DNA of 6,911 nt from Clostridia bacterium (lineage in GTDB: Bacteria > Bacillota_A > Clostridia > Christensenellales > UBA1242). Made by a program: the position numbers and the translations under genes. Location of the stretch: the NCBI GenBank assembly GCA_017938565.1, contig JAGBBI010000160.1, positions 1 to 6,911 on the forward strand. The letters are read 5' to 3'. Below, in pieces: positions 6,542-6,911 of this stretch; the stretch's first letter is position 1, and the number at the start of each line of letters is the position of its first letter. The notes under the pieces are model-generated. The model did no database searches and was not told where the DNA came from. It saw only the letters and a program-made list of their open reading frames with translations.

Positions 6542-6911
6542 GTGATGGTATTCTTGGGTACCTTCATGACACCCAGTTCTGTTGATACCCGCAGGATGTT
6601 TTCCATGCTGCGGCCGGTGACGGCCACTTTGCGGCCATGGGCGGCGGCGGCGTCCAATACCTGCTGGATGCGGTGGACATTGGAGGCGAAAGTAGTGACG
6701 ATGATGCGCTCTTCACAGCCCTGGAACTGGCGGCTGAGGGCCTTTCCCACGGCCCGCTCGCTCAGGGTGTAGCCGGGGCGTTCCACATTGGTGGAGTCGG
6801 CACACAGGCACAGCACACCCTCTTTTCCCAGTTCGCCGAAGCGTGCCAGATCGATAACTTCGCCGTCGATGGGGGTGGAGTCAATTTTGAAGTCGCCGGT
6901 GTGGACAACGG
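6505..6911 (-). CDS. Ribonuclease J, internal fragment (cut by window edge and by the junction)
   Basis: Ribonuclease J is a metallo-beta-lactamase/beta-CASP nuclease with 5'-3' exonuclease and endonuclease activity in mRNA decay and rRNA maturation. The 134 visible codons cover the middle of the protein (family length about 550-650): HTGDFKIDSTP with the metal-binding Asp at codon 6894-6892, then ADSTNVERPGYTLSER (the DSTN beta-CASP motif), TTFASNVHRIQQ (the beta-CASP FASNxHR motif), and GRSMENILRVSTELGVMKVPKNT. After that, where the family continues towards its TGSQGEP motif, the frame runs into unrelated AT-rich sequence and stops at TAG 6507-6505. A GTG at 6816 lies inside conserved sequence and is not the start. 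Codon choice (CTG, ACC, GGC) differs sharply from every other gene here. The paralogue (J1 or J2) cannot be assigned. Confidence 0.93.
   Translation of the reverse strand, partial: VVHTGDFKIDSTPIDGEVIDLARFGELGKEGVLCLCADSTNVERPGYTLSERAVGKALSRQFQGCEERIIVTTFASNVHRIQQVLDAAAAHGRKVAVTGRSMENILRVSTELGVMKVPKNTITDLNKLKGLSLK
6515..6545. other. Junction of two unrelated sequences (probable assembly chimera)
   Basis: Base composition jumps from about 33-42% G+C to the left (6421-6540) to about 62% to the right (6541-6780). The ribonuclease J frame loses family similarity here and ends 13 or fewer codons later, while the coiled-coil frame loses its own coding character going the other way. The exact point is uncertain because the sequence around 6518-6541 can be read plausibly in both frames. 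No inverted repeats, target duplication, integrase or attachment-like site is seen, so an artificial join is more likely than an insertion. Confidence 0.75.

Noticed and set aside
4841..6772. Plus-strand open frames at 4841-5125, 5773-5961, 6315-6497 and 6530-6772
   Set aside because: They are antisense to the coiled-coil gene or to ribonuclease J, with composition explained by the opposite strand.
6814..6816. GTG as a start for a short separate gene
   Set aside because: Conserved ribonuclease J sequence (HTGDFKIDSTP and onwards) continues in frame upstream of it to the window edge.

Overview
The window falls into two parts that do not belong together by composition. Bases 1 to about 6530 are AT-rich. 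All supported genes there lie on the minus strand, so transcription reads right to left, and standard stop codons (TAA/TAG) and TGG tryptophan codons are used. Close matches to Firmicutes-type RF2, TsaD and NifS/IscS-like cysteine desulfurase, strong AGGAG ribosome binding sites, and a sigma-A style promoter suggest a low-GC Firmicutes-like bacterium, possibly an uncultured gut lineage (inference). From about 6540 to the right end the sequence becomes GC-rich (hand count about 62% G+C over 6541-6780, against about 33% over 6421-6480). This part encodes the middle of a ribonuclease J resembling those of GC-rich Clostridia.

Layout in transcription order (right to left): a ribonuclease J fragment enters from the right edge and loses its reading frame content near 6515-6545. 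In the same place a long uncharacterised glutamate-rich, coiled-coil protein (4655 to about 6541) loses its 5' end. Two further uncharacterised genes follow: a 484-residue protein with two central membrane segments (3140-4594) and a 179-residue soluble helical protein (2560-3099). These three are spaced like an operon and end at a factor-independent terminator (2495-2529). A good promoter (2466-2494) then drives prfB (release factor 2), tsaD (t6A tRNA modification; its start codon overlaps the prfB stop) and the beginning of a cysteine desulfurase that runs off the left edge.

Functionally, the left operon is a translation and tRNA-modification set: stop-codon recognition, t6A37 synthesis, and a sulfur donor that may feed tRNA thiolation or Fe-S assembly. 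The middle operon has no recognisable function; a membrane protein with large cytoplasmic parts encoded beside a coiled-coil protein and a small helical protein suggests a membrane-associated assembly, but this is only inferred from context. The most important caution is the junction near 6530. Two unrelated genes are both broken there, base composition changes sharply and no mobile element is visible, so it is most simply read as a chimeric assembly join. Nothing here supports a defence system, CRISPR array, prophage or transposon.
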